Notes under the pieces: model-generated
Database searches by the model: none
Seen by the model: only the letters and a program-made list of their open reading frames with translations
Told to the model about the DNA's origin: nothing
Position numbers and translations under genes: made by a program
In this document: positions 1 to 13,717 of the stretch, piece by piece
Numbering within the stretch: the first letter of the stretch is position 1
Layout of the letters: each line of letters begins with the position of its first letter
NCBI GenBank assembly: GCA_036346225.1
Contig: JARFIW010001324.1
Location: forward strand, 558,001-622,000
DNA from: Platerodrilus igneus
Taxonomy: Eukaryota > Arthropoda > Insecta > Coleoptera > Lycidae
Length of the DNA: 64,000 bases
Reading direction: 5' to 3'

Positions 1-1431
1 AACTTAGTGACTCCATTGTAACAAATACCCTATCTAAGCTTCATGTGCAAGCCTACTGGACAAATAAGTGACGTCAGCAAACATTCGACATCTGCATTTT
101 TCAAGACGTAAATTTTAGCTTCTCTGAACTAATGATGAATTATGTTATAACGGCATATTATACCGGACCACCACTGGGAACCATCTCCATAAATTTGCTG
201 TACGATCCATTAAAGCATATCGAAATGTATAAATAAAACGTGGTAATTGTGTGAGATTGTTAACGTGTTGAGATTAAAATTACTAATATATAGAGTTTAA
301 ATTTAAATATAGAGTTTAGGTATAGAACGCTACAATAAAATTCATTTAGTTCGCCTTATTAATTATTTAATTTGCTTACCATTATTAGAACACACAAAAA
401 CCAAATACATCTTGCATTTGATTAAGCGACAACTTTTATTCCCAAACGCACATTGTTGGCGTGGACCTTATTGACCTGCATGGTGCTTGTAACTCTACAA
501 GTGGTCGGGCCAGACTGACCATCCTGGCGACGAGATGCGCACAACTCATATAAAAATCACCCGACATTGGAGATGCAATTCAAATGTCCAACGTTTACAA
601 ATAGAAACTATACCAGTATTATTAAGTAATATATGCCATGTGATTGGGCTATACGATCCTGATCTGAATATTTATTTGCGTAGCAAAATTAATTGTTTAT
701 TTAAATAAACAATGCAGTGAATTTTATAATTAAATTTATAGACATTTGTAGTTGTCAAAAAAAATTGTTACAATATGCCTGGAAATTTATATCGTTAAAT
801 GAGCATCTAGTACTTAAACGTTTTAAAAGAAATACAAATAAACTTAAATTACAAGAGAATGCTAGTAATAAAATATTAATTAACTAAAAACACGTGACTT
901 CAATTTGCGACTTAAACAATGTGAATTTAATATAAATGAAATAGTTTGGTTGAATTCTAGGATATAAGTAGTTTCAGGTTCTTATTATCAAGAAATAGGT
1001 TTAGACTCTGAAGCGATTTCAAATTAATAAAACTTATGCATTGAACTTGGAGTTGCTAACTTACAACTTGTTTTAATAATTAAAGTAATTTGTCTATAAA
1101 AATATTGAAGCGGCGTATAAAACAAATATCATGTATTAGTTGTACTTTTTTCTATTTATTAGAAGGTACAAAAACAATTCATGATTTACTAAATTGACTT
1201 CAGTTATTTATAAAAGTTGTAACTATCAAATGCTCTTATGCTGTTTAGTGCGTTTAAAATTGCAATTACGTAAATCGCTCAATTTTCCACTGCCAGCGGG
1301 AAACACAAAACTCTAAAATTTAAGGGCAAATAACTCAAAAGGGCAATAGTATATCCTGTTTACACATTTATTGTAATCACTTTGCGGTTACTATATGTGA
1401 TGTTTTTTGGTCATGGCTTGTTTAACTTTTA
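1..1431. other. Anonymous AT-rich DNA
   Basis: No open frame with recognisable similarity, no clear repeat and no RNA gene were seen. The base composition matches the intronic DNA elsewhere in the window. Confidence 0.5.
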
Positions 1432-1512
1432 TGCAAAGCCTAAATGATCGTATCAAATCAAACTATTAACTAAAATGATCATTTAGGCTTTGAATAAAAG
1501 TCTGAATTATTA
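1432..1512. repeat. Snap-back fragment of the tRNA-derived SINE tail
   Basis: A minus-orientation SINE tail (atgcaaagcctaaatgat) is followed within about 30 bases by the same tail in plus orientation (aaaatgatcatttaggcttt), giving a short inverted repeat. The same words occur in the SINE copies at 17766-17990 and 18300-18365. No tRNA-like head is present here, so this is a decayed fragment. Confidence 0.6.
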
Positions 1513-4398
1513 CTTCCCCTAAAATAAGCAAATGAATGACCGATTACCTACTTAACACTAGCGAAACTTCTATGAAAGTACTACACCCAATTCTAAATGA
1601 GGAAGTTGGTCAACAGAAACTAATACGTTTCCATCTAAATGGTAATGACTAACTTTGTCTGACATTGGAAAAAATATTTCGAGCATAGTGAACGAAATTA
1701 AATTAAAATTATTGGTTATTTTCCACAAAAAAAACAACGACCGGTTTTCCTGTCGTTGCTGCTCGTCAGACTGGCGCATTTCTTTTTGCAAAACAACTAA
1801 GTTCTTGAATTATCCACAAATGATCGTGTATTAAGCAGCACCAAATTCTGTCATTCGTCCCTTTAAATTTTTTCCATTCTTTTCGCTTTCTGATTTTAAT
1901 TCCTGAGTATTCCTATAAAGTTTTTCACTCAATCTCAATTCCTTCATATTGCTTTTATTCACTTTCATTCACTTTGATACATTTCTCACCCATTTCTTTT
2001 ATACCTTTTTTTCTTTTTCACTCATTTCTATGAAACTTCTTTCATTCTTTTAATCCATTTACTGTGTGTTCTTATTTAAATTTAGTAAAAGAGCCATTAT
2101 CTTTGATTCCTGTGTCTCTCCTATACTTTGTTCTTTTTCACGTCTGGATCTTCCTTTTCCGGTTGTTCCAAATAAACATTTGTCTAAGAACCAACTTCTA
2201 CTCCTTCAGCTCTCAAACCCTAACGAATTTCTTGCATTATGTCAGTCATACTTCTAAAATATAAAAGAATTTATGTGAAGCCCCAATAACATCTTTCTTT
2301 TACTCACATTGTCTATTAAATTTAGTTACACACATAAGTATAAAGAAAGCTTATAAATTCAATTTACACCATAAGTTTAAAAAGAAACAGTATTTTATTA
2401 CCAGCAGACATTAATACAATCTTCACCTAATCCTTGTTAATAATTAGAAAATAACAAAACTATTTATATGTAAATCACAAAATCTTTTTAAAAGATAATT
2501 TGAATACTCTTTGAATATCTCGCTTCAGTATCACTTATCAGTAACTTTGATAAGAGCTTTTGCAAGGATCAAAACACGTCGAGATGATCATAAAATTGGA
2601 AAAAAGTTGTCCACTCAAAAGTAATTTTCTATACGCAAAAGTCTTATACTAGCTTAATCTACTTAATAGTAGCACAAATAGTCTCTCTGTGTTTAGAACA
2701 AAATAATACTTGCGTTTTGGATCGTCAAATATTCGATTTGATTATATTTGCCTTCAACAATCGTTTTCGTTTAGAAATTACTGCATCAAAATATTCCTGC
2801 TTTAATTTTAGATAATCATTTTAAATAAATCTCTATATGTGGAAGTCCACTTTTTCAATTTTTGAAAGTACTTTTATTTTAATAGATTAAAATATGAAGT
2901 TGGTCTTGCACCAAGTTCGATTATAGTTTATATTAGAGCAATAAATACGTCATCGGTGCCCGCCATAAGATAGTGATTTGGCAATTATCCATGAATGACC
3001 GTTGAATGTTAAATCAATGCTCCTCATTCTTTACCGGCCCTATATATTAAAAATGTAAATACGGCAGCAGGTCTGACTTTTCGCCTAATACAAAAATTGA
3101 CTGTAATTTTGTGTGCATATCTTTAATTTCCCGCCTTATTAAAATTTATTGCAATCATAAAACTGTTACTATCTCTTATTAATGAATGGAACTAATAGTT
3201 GGCGTATATCTGGCCATATTATAATTTTATGAGCTTTTGTTATAATTTATGGCTATTTGTCTTATCTGGTTGATAGCTTTACGGGTGTTATCGCGTTCCA
3301 CGAACTTATTTAATTGATGTGTTTTCACTCACCTTAGCCGTTAGGTTAAAAATAATGAATTCCAAAACCATCCCAAAAAGTAGCTTCTTTGAAAGAAAAT
3401 AACTTCACAATAGATGCTTGTAATTGTTTTATAAAGTTTTTAAGAGGAGTACTTGACATAGAAGTTATGTAGTATTATTAAAGTGGATGAATCTTTACAT
3501 CTTAGAACTCGTTTATGGCCTTTTAACATGCATTAGAATGCAATAGAAACTTGTTATTAACGGATATAGTTAACATGTATTATTGAATTAGCATTTACAT
3601 TTTAGAAAAGTACGTGTTTTCAATCAATGGACGCTTATATATTTTCGCCGGCTAGAACTTGTTTTAAAATGATATTTTTAAAGAGGATAAATATTTACAC
3701 ATTAGTTAGAGCGAGGGTTTGACTTTTGTACTAGAAAATACTATAATAAGCTTATCTTACTAAAAATATTATACAGGGTTGAAATTAAATATTTGAAAAT
3801 TTATTTTTCTCAGTTTGAAGTCGATTTATTTACAGAATGTGGAGCTCAATGACCTCCTATGATCCACACCAATAGGGTTTCTGTATCTACCCTAAAATCT
3901 CCTCTTTTTAATACTTGCTAGATACAGTGGCGGCCTATTTCACTTGATTTAATTTTCCGTGTTATGCAGAATATTTCAACCCTGAGGATCTCCCATGGGC
4001 TAATAGCTAGCCGCCGGGGCAGCAAGTCTTAATAGCCCCAACTTGCACGCGTAAAAAGTTAAAGTCCTCTTAAATTTCGAATTTTTGTTCTATCTGTTCC
4101 CTTGGGGCCCGACTTGGAAATATTAAAAATAAAACTGTTACATTAGCCCATCAACGTGGGGCTAAAATAAAATCTACTACAGAATTTTGGCGGCAGAATG
4201 AAGTCTGGAGGTTAAACTATGCGCAAAATGTTACGGTTCTGGAAGCCGGCTATGATAATCGCCACTATTAAAGACAGCAGGCTGTAGAGAGCACTGCGGT
4301 TGATTAGCTAAGACTATAAGGAGCTCCTAGAGAATGCTCCCTTTTGGAAATCCACTTGTTTGAATATAATTTTTGCCTCGCTTTAGTCTTACGCGAGA
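1513..4398. other. Anonymous AT-rich DNA
   Basis: No gene was recognised. Small open frames such as the one at 1570-1791 on the minus strand have no similarity I can name. From about 3840 to 4320 the DNA is less AT-rich (for example around 3990-4040 and 4080-4110). It could be leader or LTR debris from a retroelement, but no binding site or coding motif is convincing. Confidence 0.4.
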
Positions 4399-4500
4399 GT
4401 TGTTTTTTGGCGAATGGGAACGCTGGATTTGTATTAGGGTTGTTCTTCGGTCAAGGGGAACGCTAGGGTTGCGTTAGTGGTGTTCTATTGTCAGCAAGTG
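4399..4500 (+). repeat. Imperfect tandem repeat, about two to three units
   Basis: The phrase gggaacgct followed by ggrtttg and ttaggg/ttagtgg recurs at about 4417, 4457 and, degenerate, near 4490. This indicates a short tandem duplication of about 40 bases. No function is apparent. Confidence 0.5.
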
Positions 4501-5051
4501 TAGTTTAATATAGGGTAACAATATATATCTTGCAGTGGTGCTGCCTAGTAACTACAACTGTAATACACAACATACGGAGAATTCAAAGTTTGCTTAACTG
4601 CTTCCCTGGCAAGATACGATATCTCGTACTAAAAGAAACTGTGAGCAAGAATTCGTTTGTAGTGTAACAATTTTATTTTTGATAATAAATCCCTCCATAA
4701 AATTGCGAGAATAATATAACAATTTTATTAACAACAATAGTAAATTACATTCAACAACAATAGTAATACGTTAAGCCCGCATCGTCCTTTGGTATTCTAC
4801 TTGTGGTTAAATATCTGTGTCATCTACAGCTATTTACAAACACATCTCTGTTTGACAGTCTCCCTCCGGACGCCTCGGCCGCCCGAGCTAGTTTTGTAGT
4901 CAGTCGGCCATATGTAGAAGAAGGAATAACATGTACCCTAGATTGCAGGCCGGCAATTTGCGAATCCACTTCAATGAGTGAACACATCTTCGAATAACGG
5001 TCGGTAACGTATATAGTTTGTTAACTTGTTTAATTTGAGATAATTTATTTA

Positions 5052-5135
5052 GCGTGACAACTTATAATGCGACAACTTATAATGCGACAACTTATAATGC
5101 GACAACTTATAATGCAACAACTTACAATGCAACTT
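5052..5135 (+). repeat. 15-bp minisatellite, about five units
   Basis: The unit gcgacaacttataat is repeated head to tail four times from about 5053 and then decays to gcaacaacttacaat. The first four units are almost identical, so the expansion looks recent compared with its surroundings. Confidence 0.85.
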
Positions 5136-8100
5136 TTAGAATACAAAATTTAGAAGGCAATTTTTAGAAGACGACACTTGTTATGCAAACCTTTAAGACA
5201 CACAAGGACAATGTAAAGATGCTACCTTAGTAAGGCGGCGTAATTCAACTTCAGGATTACAACGGCTGCAGAATGTATCGTAACAGTATTTGATTCGACA
5301 CGTGGGACGAATTCATAGTAGAAGTTGTTTTGGATGAATTTGGTTCACACTACAAACGCTGTTATCGTTGCTTGAAATAACGAGGATCTCATCTTTCCTT
5401 GCAACAAAGCGACAAATGCAGTTTTGATTCGTAGATAGCGATAAGTTCTTTTTATGTGTTTCAAACTAGGAACACGTTAATTTGTTTTAATGCGTAAAAG
5501 CATGAATATTGTAAAAGTTTCAACTAATTGCTGAGCTGGATTTTCCAGTATTAAAACTAAAGTTTATTGATTTGATGCTTTGAGAAAACAACACGCGTGG
5601 TTTATTATGAATCGTCGGTAACGTCAACAGGTGTTACTGACGTCATATATTTTTCTGCAGTGTACTGCTGACAGATGTATTTTTGAAGGCAAGTGCCTCG
5701 AACAGCTTTAGTACAAGAGATGTAAACACGTCTATTTTTGCGATCAGCTTTATATAAATTAAAACTTGCATATGTAATTTAGAAAACTTGAATACTAACA
5801 TTTTTCGAAGTTATTAGTTTGTCATCCTGCCTGAACAGATCTGCACAGGTCGGAACCCTATTTGTATAACAAGTTCATATTATACTGTAAAGTATTTGAT
5901 TAAAAATAATTAAGATAAACATGAAGTTGAAAGCTATAGATTGATACAGTTATTGATTAAATTTTTGTTACAAATCATATTATTTTAAAAGAGGTTCTTT
6001 TTAGTAAACAATTGGTTCAGGATTTAAGTTTTTATTTTGATCAAGTATGATCAAATCTAATCACATAAAGCAAACATCCTTATAAGTAGGTCTTTGATGC
6101 CAACCTTATATTGGAAATACCTTTTTACTACTTCTTTATGTATTTAACTATTACAATTTCTTACAGGAGCAGCGTCTTATTTTATTAAGACAGGTTTTTG
6201 TCATCGAAGACGATCTTTTTTTCTTTGGGTCTCCACGTCCGCCCTTAGAAATATGCCATGCAATTATAATAATTAAGTCAGGACTTGGTGGCGCCTATTT
6301 GGTTTAGATTAAGTTTGATCTACAAACAGATTTCGACTTACCCCCCCATTTCTCATAGCTCTGCCCAAGGAATAGACCCCTAGTTATGTCGGAAGACTTC
6401 GTTACACTTGCTCACAACGTGGGGCCAGTCTTATAGAAAAAATTAGTTTCACTGGCGCCCATGCGTGATGCTAGCTAGAGATAAAAAAAAATAAAAAAAA
6501 TAAAGGTGCAGTAGTAAGTTCTTAAAATACGTTGTAGCGCATGCCAATTAATAATTGATAAGTACACAGCTATCTTCAATTACAGTCAACGTATGATTTG
6601 GTTTCGTATTCTATCACTATACATAAAACCCTTATGGTAGAATGCACCATTGTATAGCACACAGAATACAAATTTCTGTACAACAAACCAAATACGGGGT
6701 TTTCTGAAAACAATCTTTTTAAAAGATAACTAAAGGCTGTAAATAATCGTCAGCTGTTATATTTTCGCAGTTAAAAGTAATTTGGTTTCTCTAAAAACCT
6801 TTTGTTTACCATTCGTTTCAGTCGTTTGGATTTCAATTATACTTTACTAATTAGTCTTTCAATAAGCTGAAATCGTTTTTCTACCAGACGAGTTGCTGCA
6901 AAATAAAACTAGACAATTCTTTTTCTTAAAACTGAGACAATGAAAAAGCGTACGCCAACTAAACTTTTAAAGCTCGCTGATTTGTTTTACTTGCGCCCAA
7001 CACTTTGTGATTTAGTCTAATGAAATCGAAGACCAGACAAACTTCGACAAACTTTTTTTCCTTGTCTACGATACTATTGACAATTATTGTTAAATCGATG
7101 TATTAAGCTCTTATAAAACGTATGTTGGAAAAGAGGTTACTAGCTAAAGCTGTGCGATAAATTGTCTAACCTAGTAGACTTGCTAAGTGCGACTCGGAAA
7201 TTATATGTTTAATTTAGTTCACAGCAAAATCTTGAGACTTATTAGTAAAATAGTTATGATGATGATGATGTAACACGATCATCTCAATTATGGGATGGGG
7301 ATGTATGCATAAAGGAAGTCATTGAGAAAGCCTTTAGTTCTCATACCCCAGTAAATAATGCATTTGCCAAATTAAGGCACAAATTATTCGAGAAATTTAC
7401 AAGTAAACTTTGAGGTTATAAACTGCAGGTGAATACTTTGGAGAAAGAAATAAAGAAAACTAAGTTGAGATCCAACAATCAAAAAATAGTCTGAAGCAGT
7501 ATGCAAGACGAAACAGTCTTTGCGCTTCTGATAATCCTCAGACCACAAATGAAAACAGCAAAAGCATCGTAATTGATCTTCAAAATTTATAGATATTTAG
7601 GTGGTTTACATTAATAGCATAGTTATTTTGGAAGAATATTAAACTAGGACAAATAAATAAACCTCAAATAACCTACTACAATTTTACACAATATATTGAT
7701 TGGGACTGTACACTTTTCAAATTAAAATTTAACAAATGCAGATTAATCTCGGTAAATAACCCGACACATTTGAACCCATTTATACGAGTTCAGAAACCCA
7801 CAACCACGGATACAACCTTAATAATCATAAAATAACAAATTTACAGTCATAGAGAAACAATTCGTAACGATCAACAAATATCGCAGCTCCCAGTATTAAA
7901 CGTAAAACATGGAAACACTGCCCATTCACACGGATGTTTGACATTAAACTTGACCATAAAACAGCTTTATACGCAAAAGTGCGAAAACGAAATTTAAAAT
8001 GAAGTGAGCTTGAAATAATAAACTAAGTTAAAAAAATTGATGTTAAGTTACAAAAAAAAACGATGGTGAAGTAGCAGATTAAGTGTTTACAGACCGTTCG

Positions 8101-8281
8101 TCGGTCATAGATCCTTTGAGAGGTGGTCGGGGACAAATTATTTTTCGTTATGTTAGATAATTACGCCAAAGAGCTCAAGACCGCGTTATAAGCGGGGAAG
8201 TTAAATCGCGTCGGTGGTGCATTAAATAAAAGAATTACATAATAAAAAGGCGATAAACTAAATATTGGAAGATAAATAACT
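5136..8281. other. Anonymous AT-rich DNA
   Basis: No gene was recognised. The segment around 6225-6475 is more GC-rich and contains several retroelement-like phrases (ttggtggcgcctatttgg, aacgtggggcc) that loosely echo 3930-4150. It may be debris of an older LTR element. A short (GAT)n run lies at 7257-7270. Confidence 0.4.
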
Positions 8282-8292
8282 AGAATGGGGGA

Positions 8293-9108
8293 TACTCCCT
8301 GTATGTTTGTTGTGGTTTGTTTAGCATTCTTCTTAATCTTCTTTGGGGATTAAACCACTCATAGTTTTTAAAATTATTTTTATTTACGTTTCGATCCATG
8401 ACCTAGGATTGTTGTCAAAATAATAAAAACTTCAAGTTTGACATTTATGACATAAATTGAAGGTGACTTTGATTTAGTGATGTACGAAATATTTGGTTTG
8501 AGTACACTAAGCAAAAATTTGTAAAGTTTAAAAGAATGATTGCCTTCAATTTGTGTTACGGCCTGAGACCGACTTTTTTTAGGTAGCCAATACGCTTAAC
8601 GTGAAATCAGCTGATTAATTTTTATTGGTCAATTTTATATAAATTCAATAATTTTGGAATTGGAAAACATTTTTTAACATGTTTCTATTTATACAATTGA
8701 GAGGATGGTTATTAAAGAAGTGTGCGATTGCATTATTGAAAGGCTTAAGCAGTGGTTTTTTTATATTTATTTTGAAGGGGAAAATCATTATGATTTAGGC
8801 TACCTCTTTGGTAGATTTTAACATGGTCCTGATTTCACATTAAACGTATTGGCTATCTAAAAAAAGTCGGTCCCAGGCCGTAACACAAATTAAAGGCAAT
8901 CATTTTTTTAAACTTTAAAAATTTTTGCTTGGGGTACTCAAACCAAATATTTCGAACATCAATAAATCAAAGTCACCTTCAATTTATGTCATAAATGTCA
9001 AACCTGAAGTTTTTATTATTTTGACAACGATCCTAGGTCATGGATCGAAACGTAAATAAAGATAATTTTAAAAACTATGAGTGGTTTAATCCCAAAAGAA
9101 GATTAAGT
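8293..9108. mobile_element. Foldback transposon, long inverted arms
   Basis: The sequence at 8325-8610 is repeated in inverted orientation at 8829-9114. Both arms are about 286 bases with only scattered mismatches, separated by a unique AT-rich loop of about 218 bases. The left arm is preceded by a further ~32 bases (tactccctgtatgtttgttg...) that also begin the second copy at 47326, so they belong to the element. An 11-base direct repeat, agaatggggga, lies at 8282-8292 and 9109-9119 and looks like the target duplication; the last six bases of the right arm therefore overlap it. There is no coding capacity, so any mobility must be supplied in trans. The superfamily is not recognised: an 11-12 base duplication does not fit mariner (TA) or hAT (8). 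Confidence 0.85.
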
Positions 9109-9119
9109 AGAATGGGGGA

Positions 9120-9926
9120 CTTAAGGCGCAGAGGAAGTAGACAAGTTTTGTTCTTGCAGGTGCTAATTCATTTAAATTAAAAACCAAGGAGTGGAATTTA
9201 ACTGTGAATACTGTTAGAGCTTCTCTTTTGTTTACGTTTAATACATGTGTACACGTGAACTTATAAATTTGAGTTATAATTGATTCGTAGAGCGACAAAG
9301 TTAGTTTTGTAGATACGATAGTATTGGAGGGGGAATTTGAAATATTTAAAATGTTAAGAAAGATGTGCGTATTATTTTAACCGCAAGCTTTATTAGTGGG
9401 ATGTTTTTGCTAGGTAATTTCTTTGTGAAAATTAAGTATAGGTAATAGGCGTTGGAATGACTAATGCATAAATTGGAATTGTGCTATGCCAGTTTATGTA
9501 CTGTTATTAAAGGTATTTAAAAAAATGGGATTTAAAATGTTATAGTAGCCAATCTTGGGAGCTAAAACAATGGAATGATAGCATTACTTACGGATTAATG
9601 TTTTTATTTAAAGAGTTCTGTAATAAATACCTGGCCATTTAGATGTTACATTAAGTTTGTTTGTATGTGGATAATGCCTTCGATAACTACTATGAATAGT
9701 TAGGCTGTTGCTAATCCGTAAATGAGGTTCAACTCGAATATTTTTAGTAATTTGTAGGTACGCACATGTTGTCGGAGATAACTAACTTAATGAAAATATA
9801 GATTTTCGGCAATTTTGAATAATGCGCTTGCACTGTAATATCTCTAAAATCTAATAAGCTATAAACATAATCTTTACGCCAAACTGTTTAGCTTTCTTAT
9901 GACCTTTTCAAGACTTGGCGCCATGT
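9120..9926. other. Anonymous AT-rich DNA
   Basis: There is no gene, repeat or RNA that I can support between the foldback element and the (TA)n tract at 9927-9978. Confidence 0.45.
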
Positions 9927-9941
9927 ATAAATATATATATG

Positions 9942-9978
<37 letters not shown>

Positions 9979-9980
<2 letters not shown>

Positions 9981-11789
9981 CTGTGATAAGGGGTTGCTTA
10001 AGGGTGTACTGTATAGTAAAGATCATTCAGGAAAAAAAAATTAGAATAGTCAGCAGAAAACCACACTTATTTAAGGAGATAATTAAGAAATAGACATAGT
10101 TTGTAGATAGTAAGTAGTCAACACCCTGTATATAGAGTAGAGATAGTTTTGGGCGACGCAGGTAAACATAGGAAGACGCATAGGTGGCGTAGGAATGAGA
10201 AGTACATGTATTAAAGTAGATAGTAAATATTAAACACCCTGTAGATAAAGTTTAGTTAATTTAGGTAAAACAAATAAGGATATTTTCAGTGGAAGCACGC
10301 GTAATAAATAATAAACTGTAATTAGACACGCATTAAGAAAAAGAGTTCCAGACAATTAAAGTAATACGGATATAGAAATAAAGTTTCAGGTAGTTAATAT
10401 AAAGGCGTACAAAGATCTAATCATTTGATAAGAGAAAGGATTAAAAATTGCGTGAATCACATGTAAACATGGAAATTTAAACTCGGGTTGCATCAGTTGT
10501 TTATAGAAAAGCGAGTAATCTATCAAAATACAGCATGGTGATATGAAAGACAGCTGTGGACAGGTGGTGATTATGAGGAAATGTAGAGCATTGCATCAGA
10601 AACTGCTCAATATGTAATTATTTGATTGGTCAGAGACAAGCGACGAGTTCTAGACCAAACCCACGCATGGAGCGGGGATTCGAGATTATATTAGCAAGCA
10701 CCTTGATGGGAAAGTCAGTTTTGAACTCAATGAAGGCCGAAGTGCATTGCCATTAAATAAAGTAATACGCAACAAGTATAAAAGTGAGAAATAAAATGAG
10801 TGCAAATATGAAGATTATAATTACCGTTTAAACAGTTTCGAGGTCTGAGGGAAATAGACTAGAATTCAGATGTTAAGAAAAAATACAGTAATACAATTTA
10901 AATGTCAAGGAAAAAAGAAGAATAATACAATCTTGAAGTACAGAGGTGAAACAAACTACTATTTTAAGTCTGGGGCAAGAATGATAAATTTGAAGAATTG
11001 AAATAAATTGGGTATATAATTTAATGGTGGTTCATAGTGTAATAATTTGAATGGAATCCAGAATTGGGGAAGATCATTTTTAGTGGAAGCGTCGATGTGG
11101 AAGAGATAAGACCAGGTCAGATTTTCAGTTATAAGACGTTTGTTTTTCTATATGAATTTTTATTTTATTTTAATATTGAATTTGCTAAATAAGAAATGCT
11201 TGTAAAAGTCAACAAAAGAAGTTGCATACGTATTGAATGAGTAATAAGAAAACAGGTATAGAATATTCTACATTTGTTGGTAAAGATCATAAATTTTCTT
11301 TGGTGACTTTGGGTTTTGAGTAAATGATTGTTAATAAATGAGATTTATAAAATTAACTGATTGAAAAGTGTATTTCGAATAATTTCAAAAGCTGTACATA
11401 ACATATTGGTTCTATTATACAAAATCTAAATTTACTGAATTTTATAATTGCAAATAAATGCTAGCCGAGGTCATAAGATTTAAATAGTACAAAAGGCGGA
11501 GCCACCAGTTGAGCAGGAAAGTGATAAGTCGCAAGGCGGTAACGTATTGAATTTTGCCATTGGTAGATAGAGTTGTTTACAGATAAACTCCAGTTGATAG
11601 CGATATTAAGAAAACAGCTGGAGAAGGAAATAACTACACTTAATCGTGAATATTAAAATGGTGGTCCAATAATTTAGAGTATAGCAAATAAATAATGCAA
11701 CACAAAGTCGGGGCATGATAATTATTCCAATAGCATAACAATAAAGAAGGCAGCCCAACGAAGGGGTTTGAGTATCCAATATTATAGCA
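9979..11789 (+). mobile_element. LTR-like unit, family C copy 1
   Basis: The unit starts TGCTGTGATAAGGGG directly after a (TA)n tract and ends ATTATAGCA, with ATAT on both sides (9975-9978 and 11790-11793). The same unit recurs at 13718 and 16447. Shared landmarks, in order, are agcagaaaac, caacaccctgtatata, gcgacgca, acgcgtatt, gacgagttctagacc (copies 1 and 2) and aatgctagccgaggtcat (copies 1 and 2). No long open frame exists. TG...CA ends with a 4-bp duplication are typical of solo LTRs, but no internal region is attached, so a non-LTR origin cannot be excluded. Confidence 0.65.
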
Positions 11790-11812
11790 ATATATATAAA
11801 TATTATTATTTC

Positions 11813-12010
11813 AGGTAGTTAATTACACAAGGTAGGTTGACAAACACTAACGTATTACAGTTAATAAGTTGAAATAATAGCCTAGACTTTTGTGTACAGC
11901 CCAAATGATCATTTCAAATCGAGCTAGTAATTGAAAGATGGACAGGACTTGAACCTGTATCTTAGTTTTTCTTGGTCTTGGTGGCGTAATTGGAAAACAC
12001 ATGATTTGAT
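11813..12010. repeat. tRNA-derived SINE, rearranged copy 1
   Basis: A minus-orientation SINE tail (ggtagttaattacacaagg... aaatgatcatttcaaatcgagc) leads into a minus-orientation B box (gacaggacttgaacctgta at 11941-11959). Immediately afterwards comes the A-box half in the opposite, plus orientation (ggtcttggtggcgtaattgg, about 11974-11993). The two halves of the tRNA-like head are thus inverted relative to each other, so this is a rearranged or dimeric insertion, not a transcribable tRNA gene. Confidence 0.7.
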
Positions 12011-12139
12011 GTACAATGCAAAAACACAAATTGCGTGAGTATAAATAATCACCCGGTATGATATAAGCATATTGTAAATAAATAGCAAGTAACCTAATAA
12101 ATTGGATATGTAAATTGTAAGATACTATAAAACGCATTT

Positions 12140-13577
12140 CAAGGCGAATGCAAATCTATACATTTTTAATAAAATTTTCTGTAATAGCTTTATGCATTTA
12201 GCATAAATATTAATAATTTCGTGTATTTTCTATGAAACGGAACCACTTTTGCATTAAAAACTAATTAAAGCTTAAATTAATTACACTGTGGATATTGCAA
12301 TTTATTCTAAACATGGAATTCTCTACAATATAAAAAGATGAGCCATTGGTATTTAAAAATACGTCAAATTCGTATAACTCATTAAAAGTAAACATTTTTT
12401 CTAAGAAGCAGCTTGAACATCAAAAAAACCTGCAAAATCCCTGAAACAATCGAATATATTTTGCATTACCATGCGACGCCGCAAATTATAGTATATGAGA
12501 GACAAGGAAAAAGAACGTGTCAGGGATACCTAGAACAGATAGAAAAGTGACAAAATGTCAAAACTTTATACGCTAATTAGGTATTCTGAGAACCCTTGCA
12601 TTTTAATGTTCGAGATAATACTGGTGAAATTATAGAAGATAGACAATTTGTATATAAAGGAGCGCCTATCGTTTCAAAGAAGATCAGGAAATGTTATTTT
12701 AAAACGCTAACTGTGGTGTTATAGAAATGTGCAGTAAAACATAGTTGAGAGGTTGCAATGAATATTGAATAATGTTTTTAAACGCAAATTACATACAAAA
12801 ATAGAATTATTAATTACGAAGAAAAGGCAAAAATCTTCAATATGTAAATATTTTTAAAGATGTATTAATTAATTGAAAAGAAGGTTTTACCCAAAAAAGT
12901 TCTTTGATTATTGCTGTTGGAAATCAGGAATTTTAATTTGGAAAAATTTGTAAGCCGATTTTGAGATCAATTTAAAATAAGAGGATTTTTAATTATGGGA
13001 AGCGTTTTGTGGATTCTGCAAGTATCACTGATAGATTTATTTTTAACTGATATTAGAGTATTTGGATCTAGTTTAAGATAATCCTAATAATTTTCTTTTG
13101 TATGAGGAATTTTTCTTACCAGGAGTTTGTGTTCAGAAATCAATATACTCTGACCTTGTATAGATTATATGTCAAGGATTCTTTTTGGCCAAAACAAATC
13201 TTACCAGCGCGGACATAATTTATAGAAAGGTGAAAGATCTTTCAAAGAATAAGTTTACTTCTGTAAATTTAAAATAAGGTAAGGAACAATTGTTTCTTAT
13301 ATAACAATTACTTCTTAGAAATTATTTTATGTTTGAAAGGAACAGTGTTGTAAATGTTTTTATAGAAACAAGATATTTCATATTGTATAAATGTTTAGTA
13401 ATATTGCTGCGTTTGATTTCATTTTGAAAGACTCCGTAAATTTCGTTGAGCTAGTCAGGCAAAGTGAAAAGCAAAAGTAAGTGAACAGTTTCAAGTTTAC
13501 AAACCAGAAGTATCTTTTCACAGTACTCTTTCAGTGGCACCACTACGAAACACGTTTTATTCTTGGCCTTCACTTTT
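12140..13577. other. Anonymous AT-rich DNA
   Basis: No coding frame, repeat partner or RNA was recognised. It separates two direct family C units, but I see no primer-binding site, polypurine tract or pol-like coding sequence that would make it the interior of a retroelement. Confidence 0.4.
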
Positions 13578-13699
13578 CTTTGCTTCAAGTTCGTGGGTTT
13601 AGGTCTTAATTGAACTAATTTAAAAAACTTTTGGAATATGAAATAAAAGTATTTTAAATTAATTTAATTAAGACCTAAACCCAAGAACTTGAAGCAAAG
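13578..13699. repeat. 34-bp perfect-but-one inverted repeat
   Basis: The arm at 13578-13611 (ctttgcttcaagttcgtggg...) is repeated inverted at 13666-13699 with one mismatch in 34 bases and a 54-base AT-rich loop. The right arm abuts the (TA)n tract and family C copy 2. It could be the paired ends of a small MITE or a hairpin. No flanking duplication was established. Confidence 0.85.
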
Positions 13700-13717
13700 A
13701 TTTATATATATATATAT

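Noticed and set aside
5052..5135. CRISPR array
   Set aside because: The 15-bp units are contiguous with no spacers; this is a simple minisatellite in eukaryotic DNA.
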